43,010 nt of DNA from an uncultured Flavobacteriaceae bacterium (GCA_913020295.1 CAJWAA010000017.1:1-43010), one strand, 5' to 3'. Counted from the first letter of the stretch, positions 17,405 to 26,466 are shown. A program made the numbers and translations. Notes: generated from the sequence alone by a model not told the origin.

Positions 17405-18736
17405 CTAGTTATTGTTGATAATTAAATTTATTTCTTCAAGGGATTTTCCCTTGGTTTCGGGCATTATAAAAATAGAAAATACAAGTTGCAAAACCATCAT
17501 AGCGGCAAAAAATGAGAAAATAGGCCAAGGGTTAGCTTGAAAGATTGCAATAACAGGTGGAGCTAATAATGTAATAATTGCGGCGAATACCCAGTGAACC
17601 CCCGCACCAAAAGATTGCCCCTTAGCTCTAATTCTATTTGGAAATATTTCAGAAATAAAAACCCAAATTACTGCACCCTGTCCTACCGCGTGGGAGGCAA
17701 TAAACGCGAAAATATAAAATGCTATCCATTCTGGGCTGGACTGAAAATAAAAAGACGTAGATACTCCTGTTAAGCTTGTAATATATCCCAATGAACCCAA
17801 AATAAGTAGCTGTCTTCTACCTAACCTGTCTATAAGAAGTAAACCCAGAAAAGTAAAAATGATCATAATAACTCCTATCAATACCGAATTAAATAGTGAC
17901 TCTCTTGTACCAAAACCGGCCATTTCCAAAATTTCAGGTGCATAGTACAGTATAAAATTAATTCCAGAAAGTTGATTAAAGAATGAAATCAAAAAAGCGA
18001 GAAATATGATCTTATTATTGGTTTTTTTAATCAATTTTTCATTACTAACATAATCAATATCGGCTGATTTTATTTGATTAAGGACACTTTCAGCTTGTTG
18101 GTCGTTATCATATATTTGTCTTAATATTTTAAATGCAGCTTTTTCGTTGTTTTGAAAAAGGATTTGCCATCTTGGAGTGTCAGGTATAAAAAATGTCATA
18201 ATTAGATATATTAGGGCAGGAAGCGCTTCGATCCCCAACATCCATCTCCAATCAGAGGCTCCTTGAAAACCAGTGAGTAGATAATTCGAAAGAAAAGCTA
18301 TCAGCATTCCAAAAACTAAACTTAATTGGAACAAAGCTCCAAGAGAACCACGGTTTTTGGAGGTTGAAATCTCAGAAATATATATGGGAGCCGCAATTGA
18401 GGAGACCCCTACTGCTAATCCTCCGATAAATCTAAAAAATGAAAAAGTGTAAGGATCCATTGCAAAAGCAGAACCCAGAGCAGAAATTAGAAAAAAAATA
18501 CCAATCCAACTGAGAGTTTTTTTACGACCCAATTTATTGGAAGGATAAGCCCCAAATAAAGCACCAAGCACAGTCCCCCAAAGTGCCATGGACATGATAA
18601 AAAAACCATGAAAAAAAGGATCAGTTGACCATAACTCCTTAATGGGCAAGTTTGCTCCTGAGATAACAACTGTATCAAATCCAAACAGGAAACCCGATAA
18701 AGCTGCTACAAGAATCCATTTAAATGACCTAGGCAT
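17405..18736 (-). CDS. MFS sugar porter
   Basis: A 443-residue transporter of the MFS sugar porter family with about twelve hydrophobic segments. Signature pieces are GFLFGFDTVVISGA in TM1, NKLGRKKTL in the TM2-3 loop, LIDRLGRRQL in the TM8-9 loop and a C-terminal PETKGKSLEEI. It would import a monosaccharide or hexuronate with protons. It is the first gene of the 13-gene uronate operon, placed directly behind a GTGTGCGGACAC operator-like site and a TATATTTG -7 box. The presence of a TRAP system in the same operon suggests the two carriers take different sugars. Confidence 0.92.
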   Translation of the reverse strand: MPRSFKWILVAALSGFLFGFDTVVISGANLPIKELWSTDPFFHGFFIMSMALWGTVLGALFGAYPSNKLGRKKTLSWIGIFFLISALGSAFAMDPYTFSFFRFIGGLAVGVSSIAAPIYISEISTSKNRGSLGALFQLSLVFGMLIAFLSNYLLTGFQGASDWRWMLGIEALPALIYLIMTFFIPDTPRWQILFQNNEKAAFKILRQIYDNDQQAESVLNQIKSADIDYVSNEKLIKKTNNKIIFLAFLISFFNQLSGINFILYYAPEILEMAGFGTRESLFNSVLIGVIMIIFTFLGLLLIDRLGRRQLLILGSLGYITSLTGVSTSFYFQSSPEWIAFYIFAFIASHAVGQGAVIWVFISEIFPNRIRAKGQSFGAGVHWVFAAIITLLAPPVIAIFQANPWPIFSFFAAMMVLQLVFSIFIMPETKGKSLEEINLIINNN

Positions 18737-18750
18737 ATTTTTTTAAGTTC

Positions 18751-18762
18751 GTGTGCGGACAC
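18751..18762. promoter_or_regulatory. LacI-type operator candidate before the uronate operon
   Basis: GTGTGCGGACAC is an imperfect inverted repeat that differs at one base from the perfect palindrome GTGTGCGCACAC upstream of susC. It lies 8 bases downstream of the -7 box on the transcribed side of the MFS gene and in the region shared with the divergent lacI gene. A central CpG in a symmetric site is typical for LacI-family proteins. Binding there would block transcription initiation. Direct binding is inferred. Confidence 0.6.
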
Positions 18763-18770
18763 TATAGTTA

Positions 18771-18778
18771 CAAATATA
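18771..18778 (-). promoter_or_regulatory. -7 promoter element for the uronate operon
   Basis: Read on the minus strand the sequence is TATATTTG, a perfect match to the Bacteroidota -7 consensus TAnnTTTG. A TTG that could act as the -33 element is 25 bases upstream, longer than the usual 19-21, so only the -7 box is convincing. It is the only good match close to the MFS start. Confidence 0.5.
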
Positions 18779-19055
18779 GAGAAACCGATTGAAAATTATA
18801 CTTCAATAACTTGTTATTATACTTAATAATTGAGTTGTTAATTTTTACTTAGTAGAGAAAATTTAAAAGTTTTGTATCAGTCAGAATTTTAGAGGAGAAT
18901 ATTTTTTTTACAAGTGTTCCTTTTAATTTTCTAAATAACTATAAATAAATAAGTTATACTAACTGTAAGCTGTCTTTTAGTAGGTTACAATTAAGCATTT
19001 TTTTTTTTAAACTCAGTTAACAATAAAAAACCTTAAGAATTAGTGTGAGCAATCG
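18779..19055. other. Intergenic spacer between divergent operon and lacI
   Basis: This is most of the 401-base gap between the uronate operon and lacI. It is very AT-rich with several short T and A runs. I see no open reading frame, tRNA-like fold or strong hairpin. A half-site-like GTGTGAGC lies near 19044, just before the lacI -33 element, but it has no symmetric partner. Confidence 0.5.
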
Positions 19056-19087
19056 TTGATTTTAGCGAAGATAAAAGTGTAAATTAG
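19056..19087 (+). promoter_or_regulatory. Candidate promoter of the lacI-family gene
   Basis: TTG at 19056-19058 is followed, after a 21-base spacer, by TAAATTAG at 19080-19087, which matches the Bacteroidota -7 consensus TAnnTTTG at all but one position. This places the transcription start about 45 bases before the TTG start codon. The spacing equals that of the susC promoter candidate. Confidence 0.45.
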
Positions 19088-19137
19088 CCCACCAAAATTT
19101 ACATATAAATAGTATATTTAAATCAAACTACCATTCA

Positions 19138-20211
19138 TTGATAACTATAAAGGATATTGCTAAAGAGGCTAACGTATCTGCAGGTACCGTAGACAGGGTT
19201 TTACACAATCGTGGGGGAGTGTCTTCTTCAACTGAAACGAAGATCAGAAAGATTCTGAAGCAGAAAAAATTCAAAATCAATTTGATTGCCAGTTCTTTAG
19301 CTATGAAAAAACATCACAATCTGGCGACCTTGATTCCTCAGTATGATGAACAAAATCTATTTTGGAAGTCACCCTATTCAGGAATTCAAAAAGCAAGTCA
19401 AGAGGTAAGTGCCTATGGGATTGAAAATCATGTTTTTGTTTTTGACCAATTTGATCCAAAAAGTTATTTAAAAGCCTTTTCAAAACTAATCAAAACAGAG
19501 CCCGATGCCGTGGTAATGGTTCCTTTTTTTTACAAGGAGACTAGCAGAATCATTAAAGAGTTAGATGAGAAAAAAATACCTTATCTATTTTTAAATGCTG
19601 ATGTAAAAGGTTTTAACAATTTATGTTACATTGGCCAAAAATCATTTGATGCAGGTATTTTATCCGGTAAACTTTCGTATTTGTGTTCTAAAAAAGGTGA
19701 TGAGTTTTTAATCATCCTGACACGTAAAAATATACACGATTATGAGGCCAACAATCAACGATTTAAAGGTTTTAAAAAATATTTTGAGAAAAATTTTCCC
19801 GATGCTCAAATCCATCAATTAAGATTTGATCAGTCAGACGGGTTTAAAAAAGTTGCTAAAAAAATTAATGATTTTCTGATCAAACACCCCCAAGTAAAGG
19901 TGGTTATGGTTCCCTCGAGTAGGGTATCCTACATCTGTGAGGCAATTCAAGATGATAAGCTGTTAGGTCTAAACCTAGTTGGTTTTGATACCACACCCCA
20001 AAATGTACAGGCACTAAATAAAGGTATAGTTGCTTTTTTGATTTCTCAGAAATCGTTTAATCAAGGGTACAAATCGATCACAACTATTGCAAACTATTTG
20101 GTTCACAAGGAGATCCCTACCAACGAAATACCCACACCTTTGGAGATAATTACAAAAGAAAATTACAAATACAGTCACTCTGAGGAACGAAAATACTTCA
20201 ACGAAAGTTAA
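19138..20211 (+). CDS. LacI-family transcriptional regulator
   Basis: A 357-residue regulator. Residues 2-45 form the LacI helix-turn-helix (ITIKDIAKEANVSAG, TVDRVLHNRGGVS), followed by the hinge LIASSLAMKK whose Leu normally inserts in the central CpG of the operator. The rest is a periplasmic-binding-protein-like effector domain. The recognition helix reads TVDRVLH instead of the common TVSRVLN, a subgroup seen in Bacteroidota. The start is a TTG codon; no ATG fits. It is divergent from the uronate operon and near two operator-like dyads, so it probably represses (or controls) that operon and susC in response to a uronate pathway compound. The effector is unknown. Its stop codon overlaps that of the phoD-like gene. 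Confidence 0.9.
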   Translation: MITIKDIAKEANVSAGTVDRVLHNRGGVSSSTETKIRKILKQKKFKINLIASSLAMKKHHNLATLIPQYDEQNLFWKSPYSGIQKASQEVSAYGIENHVFVFDQFDPKSYLKAFSKLIKTEPDAVVMVPFFYKETSRIIKELDEKKIPYLFLNADVKGFNNLCYIGQKSFDAGILSGKLSYLCSKKGDEFLIILTRKNIHDYEANNQRFKGFKKYFEKNFPDAQIHQLRFDQSDGFKKVAKKINDFLIKHPQVKVVMVPSSRVSYICEAIQDDKLLGLNLVGFDTTPQNVQALNKGIVAFLISQKSFNQGYKSITTIANYLVHKEIPTNEIPTPLEIITKENYKYSHSEERKYFNES

Positions 20212-21662
20212 AAGACTACCTCATTAACAACATTACCCTCTACATCATGGTGTGTAAATTTAATAGTCGGCTCCTTAGTTGCATTCACAGAGACTGATAG
20301 AAAACCTCCTTTGACTCTAAGAAATTGATGTTCGGGTCTGAAATCCTCTTGCTTCCATCCTCCAGCATGAATATCGGCACCAGCTCCGCATCCAAATTCC
20401 CAAAGATTGGTGTTTTTTAAATGAGTAACATACTGCCAGTGTCGATCTCCGTTGACAATAAATAGGTTTTTTTGTTTTTTTATAAAATTGAGAATCTCGG
20501 CTTGTTCGAAAGAGTAACCTGCATTACTAAGATTATCATTTTTATTTTTTCGGTCAGGGCCCAAAATAGGGGAAGACGTAATCAATACTTTAAAGGTTGC
20601 CTCTGAAGCACCAACAGTATCATAAAACCATTGCTTTTGAGCTTTTCCCCAAATGGTTTTGTCCGGTCCATCTTCCAGGTAATTTTGATTCCTATAGTTA
20701 CGTCCCTCAACGATCCAAATCTGAAGATCTTTTCCCCAACGGATAGTTTTATATCTTTTGGGGTTAGAGGGAAATTGTTCCTCATCAAATATCTGCAAAC
20801 CTCGTTCAAAAGAAACAGTTCCATAATCCTTTCCTGGATAACTATCATCATATCCCACATCGTGATCATCCTTCATAAAATAGGAAGTATAATTGTTGTA
20901 AAATGAACGCTGAAAAGGGAGAGCAAACAAACGATTCCACTTAAAACGCATCAACTCCTCTGTCATGGCATAAGGAAATGGCTTGTCCATGTACTCTATA
21001 TCTCCAGTATGTACATAAAAATCGGGTTTTAATTTTGACATACTGGGGTATATTTTGTGTCCACTTTGTTTATCGTCACGACGGTTGTAGTCATGACATG
21101 ACACGACACAAAATTTAACATCTTTAGCGGTTTTTTTATATGCTGGTAAAAGAAATTGTCCGAAAATACTATCGGAGATTTTTCGCCCTTTCTGGGGTCG
21201 GGCATAAATTTTTAAACCATACTTCTTTCCAGCTTGTAGACCATTCAGTTTCCATTGATGGGTAAAATCTTTACTCGAATCTACCGCCACCCAATCGGTA
21301 ACAATAGCGTCCGCTGGATCTTCTTTAAGGAAATAGCGGAGCTGCACCTCTCCGGAAGCCCCCGGGCAATACCCTTCCATATTTTTAAGTGACAATCCCT
21401 TGGGAATCTGAGTGTTGTAAATTCCTTCTACGTCTTGGTTTAGAGCCAAAGATTTCATCTTTTCCCTTGAAATCTCAATAAAAGGATGTCCCTTAAAATG
21501 GGCAGAATTGTTTTGGGTCAATCGGGTCCACAATACAATAGAATTTTGGTCGGCCCAACCATTTTTTATTCCATTAGCAAAATAAGGCCCTTTATTATTG
21601 TTAGGGAATTGACAGGATATAGAAAAAAAGCCTATCCCTAATAAAAAAAGATTTTTAATCAT
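20208..21662 (-). CDS. PhoD-like metallophosphoesterase lipoprotein
   Basis: The start is set at 21662 (MIKNLFLLGIGFF), giving 484 residues; an earlier in-frame ATG at 21737 would run into the GH105 gene and precede the signal peptide. Lipobox SISC predicts a lipid anchor on Cys17. A fibronectin-like PhoD N-terminal domain (about 25-175) precedes the metallophosphatase domain, which shows FCVVSCHDYNRRDD, YVHTGDIEYMD, MKDDHDVGYDD and NGDRHWQYV as metal-site motifs. PhoD enzymes hydrolyse phosphomono- and diesters. As last gene of the lyase operon it may act on a modified glycan, or on phosphate esters generally. It meets lacI tail to tail with a 4-base overlap. Confidence 0.88.
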   Translation of the reverse strand: MIKNLFLLGIGFFSISCQFPNNNKGPYFANGIKNGWADQNSIVLWTRLTQNNSAHFKGHPFIEISREKMKSLALNQDVEGIYNTQIPKGLSLKNMEGYCPGASGEVQLRYFLKEDPADAIVTDWVAVDSSKDFTHQWKLNGLQAGKKYGLKIYARPQKGRKISDSIFGQFLLPAYKKTAKDVKFCVVSCHDYNRRDDKQSGHKIYPSMSKLKPDFYVHTGDIEYMDKPFPYAMTEELMRFKWNRLFALPFQRSFYNNYTSYFMKDDHDVGYDDSYPGKDYGTVSFERGLQIFDEEQFPSNPKRYKTIRWGKDLQIWIVEGRNYRNQNYLEDGPDKTIWGKAQKQWFYDTVGASEATFKVLITSSPILGPDRKNKNDNLSNAGYSFEQAEILNFIKKQKNLFIVNGDRHWQYVTHLKNTNLWEFGCGAGADIHAGGWKQEDFRPEHQFLRVKGGFLSVSVNATKEPTIKFTHHDVEGNVVNEVVF

Positions 21663-21696
21663 TTTGCACCTGTTTTTTTTTAGGTGAAATCTTGGT

Positions 21697-22845
21697 TTAC
21701 TTTCCTCCGTACAATTTGTAAACTTCTGATCCTGCACTCAAAAATGCCCCAACCCCATAGACCTCAGTTTTGTCAGGGAATGCCTCACCTGGTTCAGCAC
21801 CAATGGGTTGAACATAAGTCAACATCCCATCCTTGTTTACGTGACTCACCATCGCATTCCAAGCTCTTTCTACAGCTGATCCATAAGCTGCCTTATCCAA
21901 AATACCTTTGTTGATTCCCCAAGCAAGTCCAAAAGTAAAAAAGGATGAACCACTGGTTTCGGGAGTGGGGTAAAATTTCTGTCCCAAAAGACTCATGGCC
22001 CAATGTCCTTGTGGCGTTTGAATTTCTAGTAGTTTCTGGGCCATTTTTTTGTATAATTTAAGGAAATAAGGATAGTCTTTGTCATTGGGACCCAACTCTT
22101 GCATAACATTTGCTAAACCGGCAAAAACCCATCCATTTCCCCTACCCCAGAAGATTTTTGTTCCATTATCAAGTTGATCAAAATAAGAACCATCTCTGTA
22201 ATAAAGGTTTTCTTTTTTATCATATAAATGATTTGTCGTTGCTTTCCACTCATTGACCATGAATTCGATATATTTTCTATCTCTGGTGAGGTTCGAAACC
22301 ATTACCCAAACAGGGGGTGACATGAACAAAGCATCACACCAATTCCATCTGTCTTGATGAAAAGGAGATTTCCAGTCTAATTTAGATTTTGACGGATGGT
22401 AAAGGATAAAATCAAATTGTTTTATGGTAGGCTTTATCATTTCTTCATCCTTGTATTTTCTGTAAAGTTGAAAATAAGTTTGCCCGACCGTGTGATCATC
22501 TGCATGATAAACCCTGTTATAATTTCCATTTCTCATGTGAAGTTTCCAATCATGGGACTCACCAATTCCCTTGAGCCACTCATAATATTTGTCACTGTCT
22601 GCCATGGCTGCCCATTTTGACATGCCTACATAAAGCGCGCCATTGGTCCAATCTAACAGATGGTGTTTCCCTCTAGATAATCTTTGGTTTTGAGCCCTGT
22701 ATTTTAAATCATCATGATTTTCTATTTGCCAGTCGGCAACTTTTTCCATGATCTGTTTTACTGCTGCAGGATCGATTTTTTGACCCGTAAGTGTAAAGCC
22801 AATTAAAACTGTTAACAGGAAAATTAAATGTTTTTTTGAGTTCAT
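21697..22845 (-). CDS. GH105 unsaturated uronyl hydrolase
   Basis: A 382-residue exported enzyme of glycoside hydrolase family 105, an (alpha/alpha)6 barrel that removes 4,5-unsaturated uronic acids from the non-reducing end of lyase products. The general acid is probably Asp171 in NWCDALFMSPP; other matching segments are LLDWTNGALYVGM, YHADDHTVGQTY and FWGRGNGWVFAGLANV. A signal peptide ends near LTGQ, so the enzyme is periplasmic. It is 34 bases upstream of phoD and 18 after the BNR-4 gene. Its product would feed KduI and KduD. Family members act on rhamnogalacturonan or ulvan fragments; motifs do not separate these. Confidence 0.93.
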   Translation of the reverse strand: MNSKKHLIFLLTVLIGFTLTGQKIDPAAVKQIMEKVADWQIENHDDLKYRAQNQRLSRGKHHLLDWTNGALYVGMSKWAAMADSDKYYEWLKGIGESHDWKLHMRNGNYNRVYHADDHTVGQTYFQLYRKYKDEEMIKPTIKQFDFILYHPSKSKLDWKSPFHQDRWNWCDALFMSPPVWVMVSNLTRDRKYIEFMVNEWKATTNHLYDKKENLYYRDGSYFDQLDNGTKIFWGRGNGWVFAGLANVMQELGPNDKDYPYFLKLYKKMAQKLLEIQTPQGHWAMSLLGQKFYPTPETSGSSFFTFGLAWGINKGILDKAAYGSAVERAWNAMVSHVNKDGMLTYVQPIGAEPGEAFPDKTEVYGVGAFLSAGSEVYKLYGGK

Positions 22846-22863
22846 ATTTTTAGTATTTATTTA

Positions 22864-24333
22864 TTAATTATAAGTTTTTATTTTATATAGATACAAGCTG
22901 CTAGCCGGTGGCCATGGTTTTTCTCTGGGTTTATCACGATTGGTTCCGAGTGTTTCCCATTTGAGGGCGTATCTGTACCCTGGCTCATTGTTTTTTCCTA
23001 TATCCTTAGCTCCTATAACTTGTAAGCCAGGAAAATCTCCTTCAACCTTTACTGAAGTGTCATTAAATCTCCTTGAAAAAAGTTTTTCGGATTTAAGGAC
23101 TTTTCCAATAGGATTTAATTCCTCATCCAGTAGAATAGTTCCATCACCATATTTGATATGCCAATATCCAACCTCAAACCTATCATCTGACCTAAGATTA
23201 AAACTTTTAATGGTGAATTCATTTTTAATACTTCCATTTCCTGAAAAAGACCACCTATAATCCCAGTCTGTGATCACATTAGACTCCCATTTTTGACCAC
23301 TTATTTTGGCTATATATAATTGTAGATTTCCTACTTTATCGTATTTATGATAAACAAAAAGAGGTTTTTTATCCCGATCAAAACAAAGTTTTGCCGCAAG
23401 ATTTATAATCCCTCCTTTCGGAGGAATGGGGTCAACAACTAGTGATTTTTGATCTAATGTTGCAGGAAGAGAAATTGGTTGATCAAAAGCATTGTACCAA
23501 TTTTTTAGATCAGGACTTTTCATGTGAGACAAGTCATGATTGGTAGAACAATCAGGTGTATCTCTCCATACCCAATAGACATGATACCATCCATCTTCTC
23601 GTAACTCAGGTTGAGATTGATAAGCATTCATAAGTCCCTGGCCATCAGTTAAAGGTACGTCTAGCATTCTTGACCATATTTTAGAATCAGTATCATATAT
23701 GTTGTAAATCTCATTACCATTCCCACTCCCGCCATCTCGATAATGAAAAATTAATTGATTCTCTTTAGTTATCATAAACTTCGGATAGGTGGCTCTTAAT
23801 TCATTGGGGCCCACCATCGGAAAATATTGTTTTAGTGTGGTAATATCATTTGGCTTTTGACTTCTAAAATATGTGAGAGAATCAACATGCATGTTGCCGG
23901 AAAGATGAATATAGCCTTCGCTATCCACATTCATAGTTATAGAATTATGAGAATCCCATCCTACTTCTGTAGCAGAAAAACGTTTTGATTTTTCTTTGTC
24001 ATTTTTATTCCTTGGTGGTGCTGGCATTTGGAATAATGAAAAGTTGGTTTCATCAATATTTCTCTGTCCTACAATCATATTTCTGTTTGCATTATAATAG
24101 GCGATATATTGTCTATCGAGATTAGTGAATAGGCAAAAACCAACCCTGTGACCAGCCCAAACTGAGTCGATCTCAATTATTTGCTCGACAGATTCTATAT
24201 TATGAGATTCATCAATGATCAATCCTTTTTTTGAATTCTGATTACAATTGATCAAAAAAAAGAAAATGGATACCCCCAAAAGAAGTAAGCTTAAATTTTT
24301 CAAAACATCCCGTTTTCGATTGGAATACCTCAT
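22864..24333 (-). CDS. BNR-4 repeat propeller protein, candidate polysaccharide lyase
   Basis: A 489-residue exported protein with a hydrophobic signal ending FFLINC (possible lipidation at Cys30, non-canonical). It shows the BNR-4 pattern with GWDSHNSITMNVDSEGYIHL and GNMHVDSLTYFR; His129 and His149 are 20 residues apart. Ulvan lyases of families PL24 and PL25 are beta-propellers with two active-site histidines at about this spacing. Other possible active-site parts are FHYRDGGSG (Tyr198, Arg199) and VYWVWRDTPD. Gene context (lyases, GH105) supports a role in uronan cleavage. Many BNR-4 proteins have no known activity, so lyase function is inference. Confidence 0.75.
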   Translation of the reverse strand: MRYSNRKRDVLKNLSLLLLGVSIFFFLINCNQNSKKGLIIDESHNIESVEQIIEIDSVWAGHRVGFCLFTNLDRQYIAYYNANRNMIVGQRNIDETNFSLFQMPAPPRNKNDKEKSKRFSATEVGWDSHNSITMNVDSEGYIHLSGNMHVDSLTYFRSQKPNDITTLKQYFPMVGPNELRATYPKFMITKENQLIFHYRDGGSGNGNEIYNIYDTDSKIWSRMLDVPLTDGQGLMNAYQSQPELREDGWYHVYWVWRDTPDCSTNHDLSHMKSPDLKNWYNAFDQPISLPATLDQKSLVVDPIPPKGGIINLAAKLCFDRDKKPLFVYHKYDKVGNLQLYIAKISGQKWESNVITDWDYRWSFSGNGSIKNEFTIKSFNLRSDDRFEVGYWHIKYGDGTILLDEELNPIGKVLKSEKLFSRRFNDTSVKVEGDFPGLQVIGAKDIGKNNEPGYRYALKWETLGTNRDKPREKPWPPASSLYLYKIKTYN

Positions 24334-24347
24334 AGTGATTTCAATTT

Positions 24348-26435
24348 CTAATTAAGTTCCAGACCTGATTTATTGTTTTTAAAATAATATTTAAAAATTT
24401 TGTTTTTATAGCTAAAACCGATGCTCAGGCTACCCTCTTTGTTTATTTCTATTTTTTTAGAAGCAATAATATCTCCAACTTGATTTTCATTGTCAACGGG
24501 CAAAATCAAATTCCCAATGATCGTTTTATTTCCTGTTGCCTTAAAGTTTAAATCAAAATAAGGTATCCAACTGAAAGATTGAGTAGCATTTACCATTTGG
24601 GAGGGGTGCCGGCCTTGGATGATGGTAAAGTCTTTTTCAGTTAAGGGAATTAAGGCCATCGTTCCCTCTTTTCCTTTTAGTAATACATAATCCTCAAGAA
24701 TTTTTAAATCTACTCCAGGGTGAAAGCGCAATTGAATTGCTGCATTATTATTCGTATGTATTTCATCTAAAACAAGGGTAATTTCAGGCTTTTCAAGAAG
24801 AACATTTCTTCTCCATTTTTTTAGTTTTTTTTTGGGGTAGGCATTGGTGGGATCCATCAATACATAGTCTCTTTGAGCAGTCGTTCTAAAATCAAGCACT
24901 GTTCCTCCAACACTGAAGTCATAGGGTTTTTTGTAATATTTACCCGAAATTTGTGTTTCGCCGTCAACCAAGATTGTATTATGTCCTTCACTGTTTGCCT
25001 CGGGATAATCAAAGCGGTCTTGATCAAAATATTTTTCGTCATATCCACTTTTTCCCAAATCTCTGATATAATATTCCTTGTTCCAGTAAACTACAAAATG
25101 ACCGATATCTAGATGGCCATGGTGAGGATCATCATTTTTTCCTGCTTTACCGGCCACTACAACCTTGTCAGTACTCGAAAAATCAGTTCGCATTACCCAC
25201 CAATCAATGGTTTTGAAATGAATAGAAGGTTGGCTAGGCGGTAGTGCAGTAAATTTGGGTCGGGGCCAAATGATATCAAAAATATCATCTGCCCCCTTAT
25301 TAATGAATTTGCGATACCAAGCAGCATTAGGATTTAGGGTTTCTGTAGCCAACTTGTTGATCAAATGGGTACTTCCTACCCATCCATTACCACCTGAATC
25401 CTCGAAATTAAGAGATTTGTCACCTGGTAGAGAAATATATAAAGGAAAGGTTACCGGGTTGTTTGACAGTCGCTTATTTTTAAAAAGGTTAAATTTATTA
25501 TTGGTCAGACGCTTTAACGCATCTGCAAAAAATGAGGAGGTATGAACCCCATAATTCCAATAAGACCCACCTTCCTGCCAGCCACCATTGAGACCCAATT
25601 CATTGAACATACTATTGATCCTGTTGTAGGATTCCGCAACTACATCGGTAAGTTGAGGATGTTCTTTCAATAAGGTTAGACCTGCCAAGCCAACACCTGA
25701 ATTACAAACTCCACACCAATTACAACGATAAGCGGTTGCCCACCAATGAAATTCATAATCTCCTCTAACTCGTGTGATTACTTTCTCCAACAATGCTCCC
25801 CTGATTCGGTCTCTTTGTGCTTGAGTCAATGCTGGATACAACCAATCATATACGGCAGCCATCATTCGACCTGAATCTCCATTAAAATGGTCAAAATTAA
25901 AATTAACCTGATCATCTGGAACGTTCCAGGGCATGATTCGGGAATAAATGATGGGAAATTCATGAGCACGCTGGGTCCAAGTTGTCAAATCACAAAAGGC
26001 ATCTGCAAATTCAAATGCTTTTTGAGCATAGTTCACATCACCTGTCATTTGATAAAGAAAAGCAAGGTAAAAAGCATTGTTCCTATTATTATTGTAATAA
26101 TCTGAGTATTTACTGCTTCTATCCTGATCAGACCAATCTGCCCTTGTATTCTTGCCCTGTATTGGTATGTTTTTATCTACTGGCATGGCCATCCAAACTT
26201 TTGCTCTAGCTTTGAGCTTTCTAAAAATATCATTACTTTCCTGATCGGTTTTTATTCTGTCAAGGAGTTCCTTTTTCTCATTATTATTAAAATAAAGGTA
26301 TGGATGTTCCAACTCAGATATTTCGATAGCTTTGTCTATATCAGATTTTTTCAGCTGAGCACTGCACTCCTTCCCGTTAACAAGATATAGAGCTAAAAAA
26401 AGCAGGTAAGAAAATATTTTTGAGCTACAATACAT
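24348..26435 (-). CDS. Heparinase II/III-family polysaccharide lyase (candidate), first copy
   Basis: A 695-residue protein with a signal peptide ending near ECSAQ. An N-terminal (alpha/alpha) toroid (about 40-390) is followed by the heparinase II/III beta-sandwich region. Candidate catalytic residues are Tyr292 in GGSYWNYGVH and the His cluster His438/His439/His441 in DDPHHGHLDIGHF, with the Asn-rich segment CNWCGVCNSGVG forming the uronate-binding site in relatives. Such proteins cleave heparan, alginate or ulvan-type polymers by beta-elimination. Specificity is not clear from motifs. It is 14 bases upstream of the BNR-4 gene and 31 after the second heparinase-like gene. Confidence 0.87.
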   Translation of the reverse strand: MYCSSKIFSYLLFLALYLVNGKECSAQLKKSDIDKAIEISELEHPYLYFNNNEKKELLDRIKTDQESNDIFRKLKARAKVWMAMPVDKNIPIQGKNTRADWSDQDRSSKYSDYYNNNRNNAFYLAFLYQMTGDVNYAQKAFEFADAFCDLTTWTQRAHEFPIIYSRIMPWNVPDDQVNFNFDHFNGDSGRMMAAVYDWLYPALTQAQRDRIRGALLEKVITRVRGDYEFHWWATAYRCNWCGVCNSGVGLAGLTLLKEHPQLTDVVAESYNRINSMFNELGLNGGWQEGGSYWNYGVHTSSFFADALKRLTNNKFNLFKNKRLSNNPVTFPLYISLPGDKSLNFEDSGGNGWVGSTHLINKLATETLNPNAAWYRKFINKGADDIFDIIWPRPKFTALPPSQPSIHFKTIDWWVMRTDFSSTDKVVVAGKAGKNDDPHHGHLDIGHFVVYWNKEYYIRDLGKSGYDEKYFDQDRFDYPEANSEGHNTILVDGETQISGKYYKKPYDFSVGGTVLDFRTTAQRDYVLMDPTNAYPKKKLKKWRRNVLLEKPEITLVLDEIHTNNNAAIQLRFHPGVDLKILEDYVLLKGKEGTMALIPLTEKDFTIIQGRHPSQMVNATQSFSWIPYFDLNFKATGNKTIIGNLILPVDNENQVGDIIASKKIEINKEGSLSIGFSYKNKIFKYYFKNNKSGLELN

Positions 26436-26466
26436 TTTTAAAAATTATTCATAACCTAAAAGTAGA

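Noticed and set aside
21663-21737. N-terminal extension of the PhoD-like protein
   Set aside because: It overlaps the end of the GH105 gene, and the signal peptide with lipobox begins at the later ATG.
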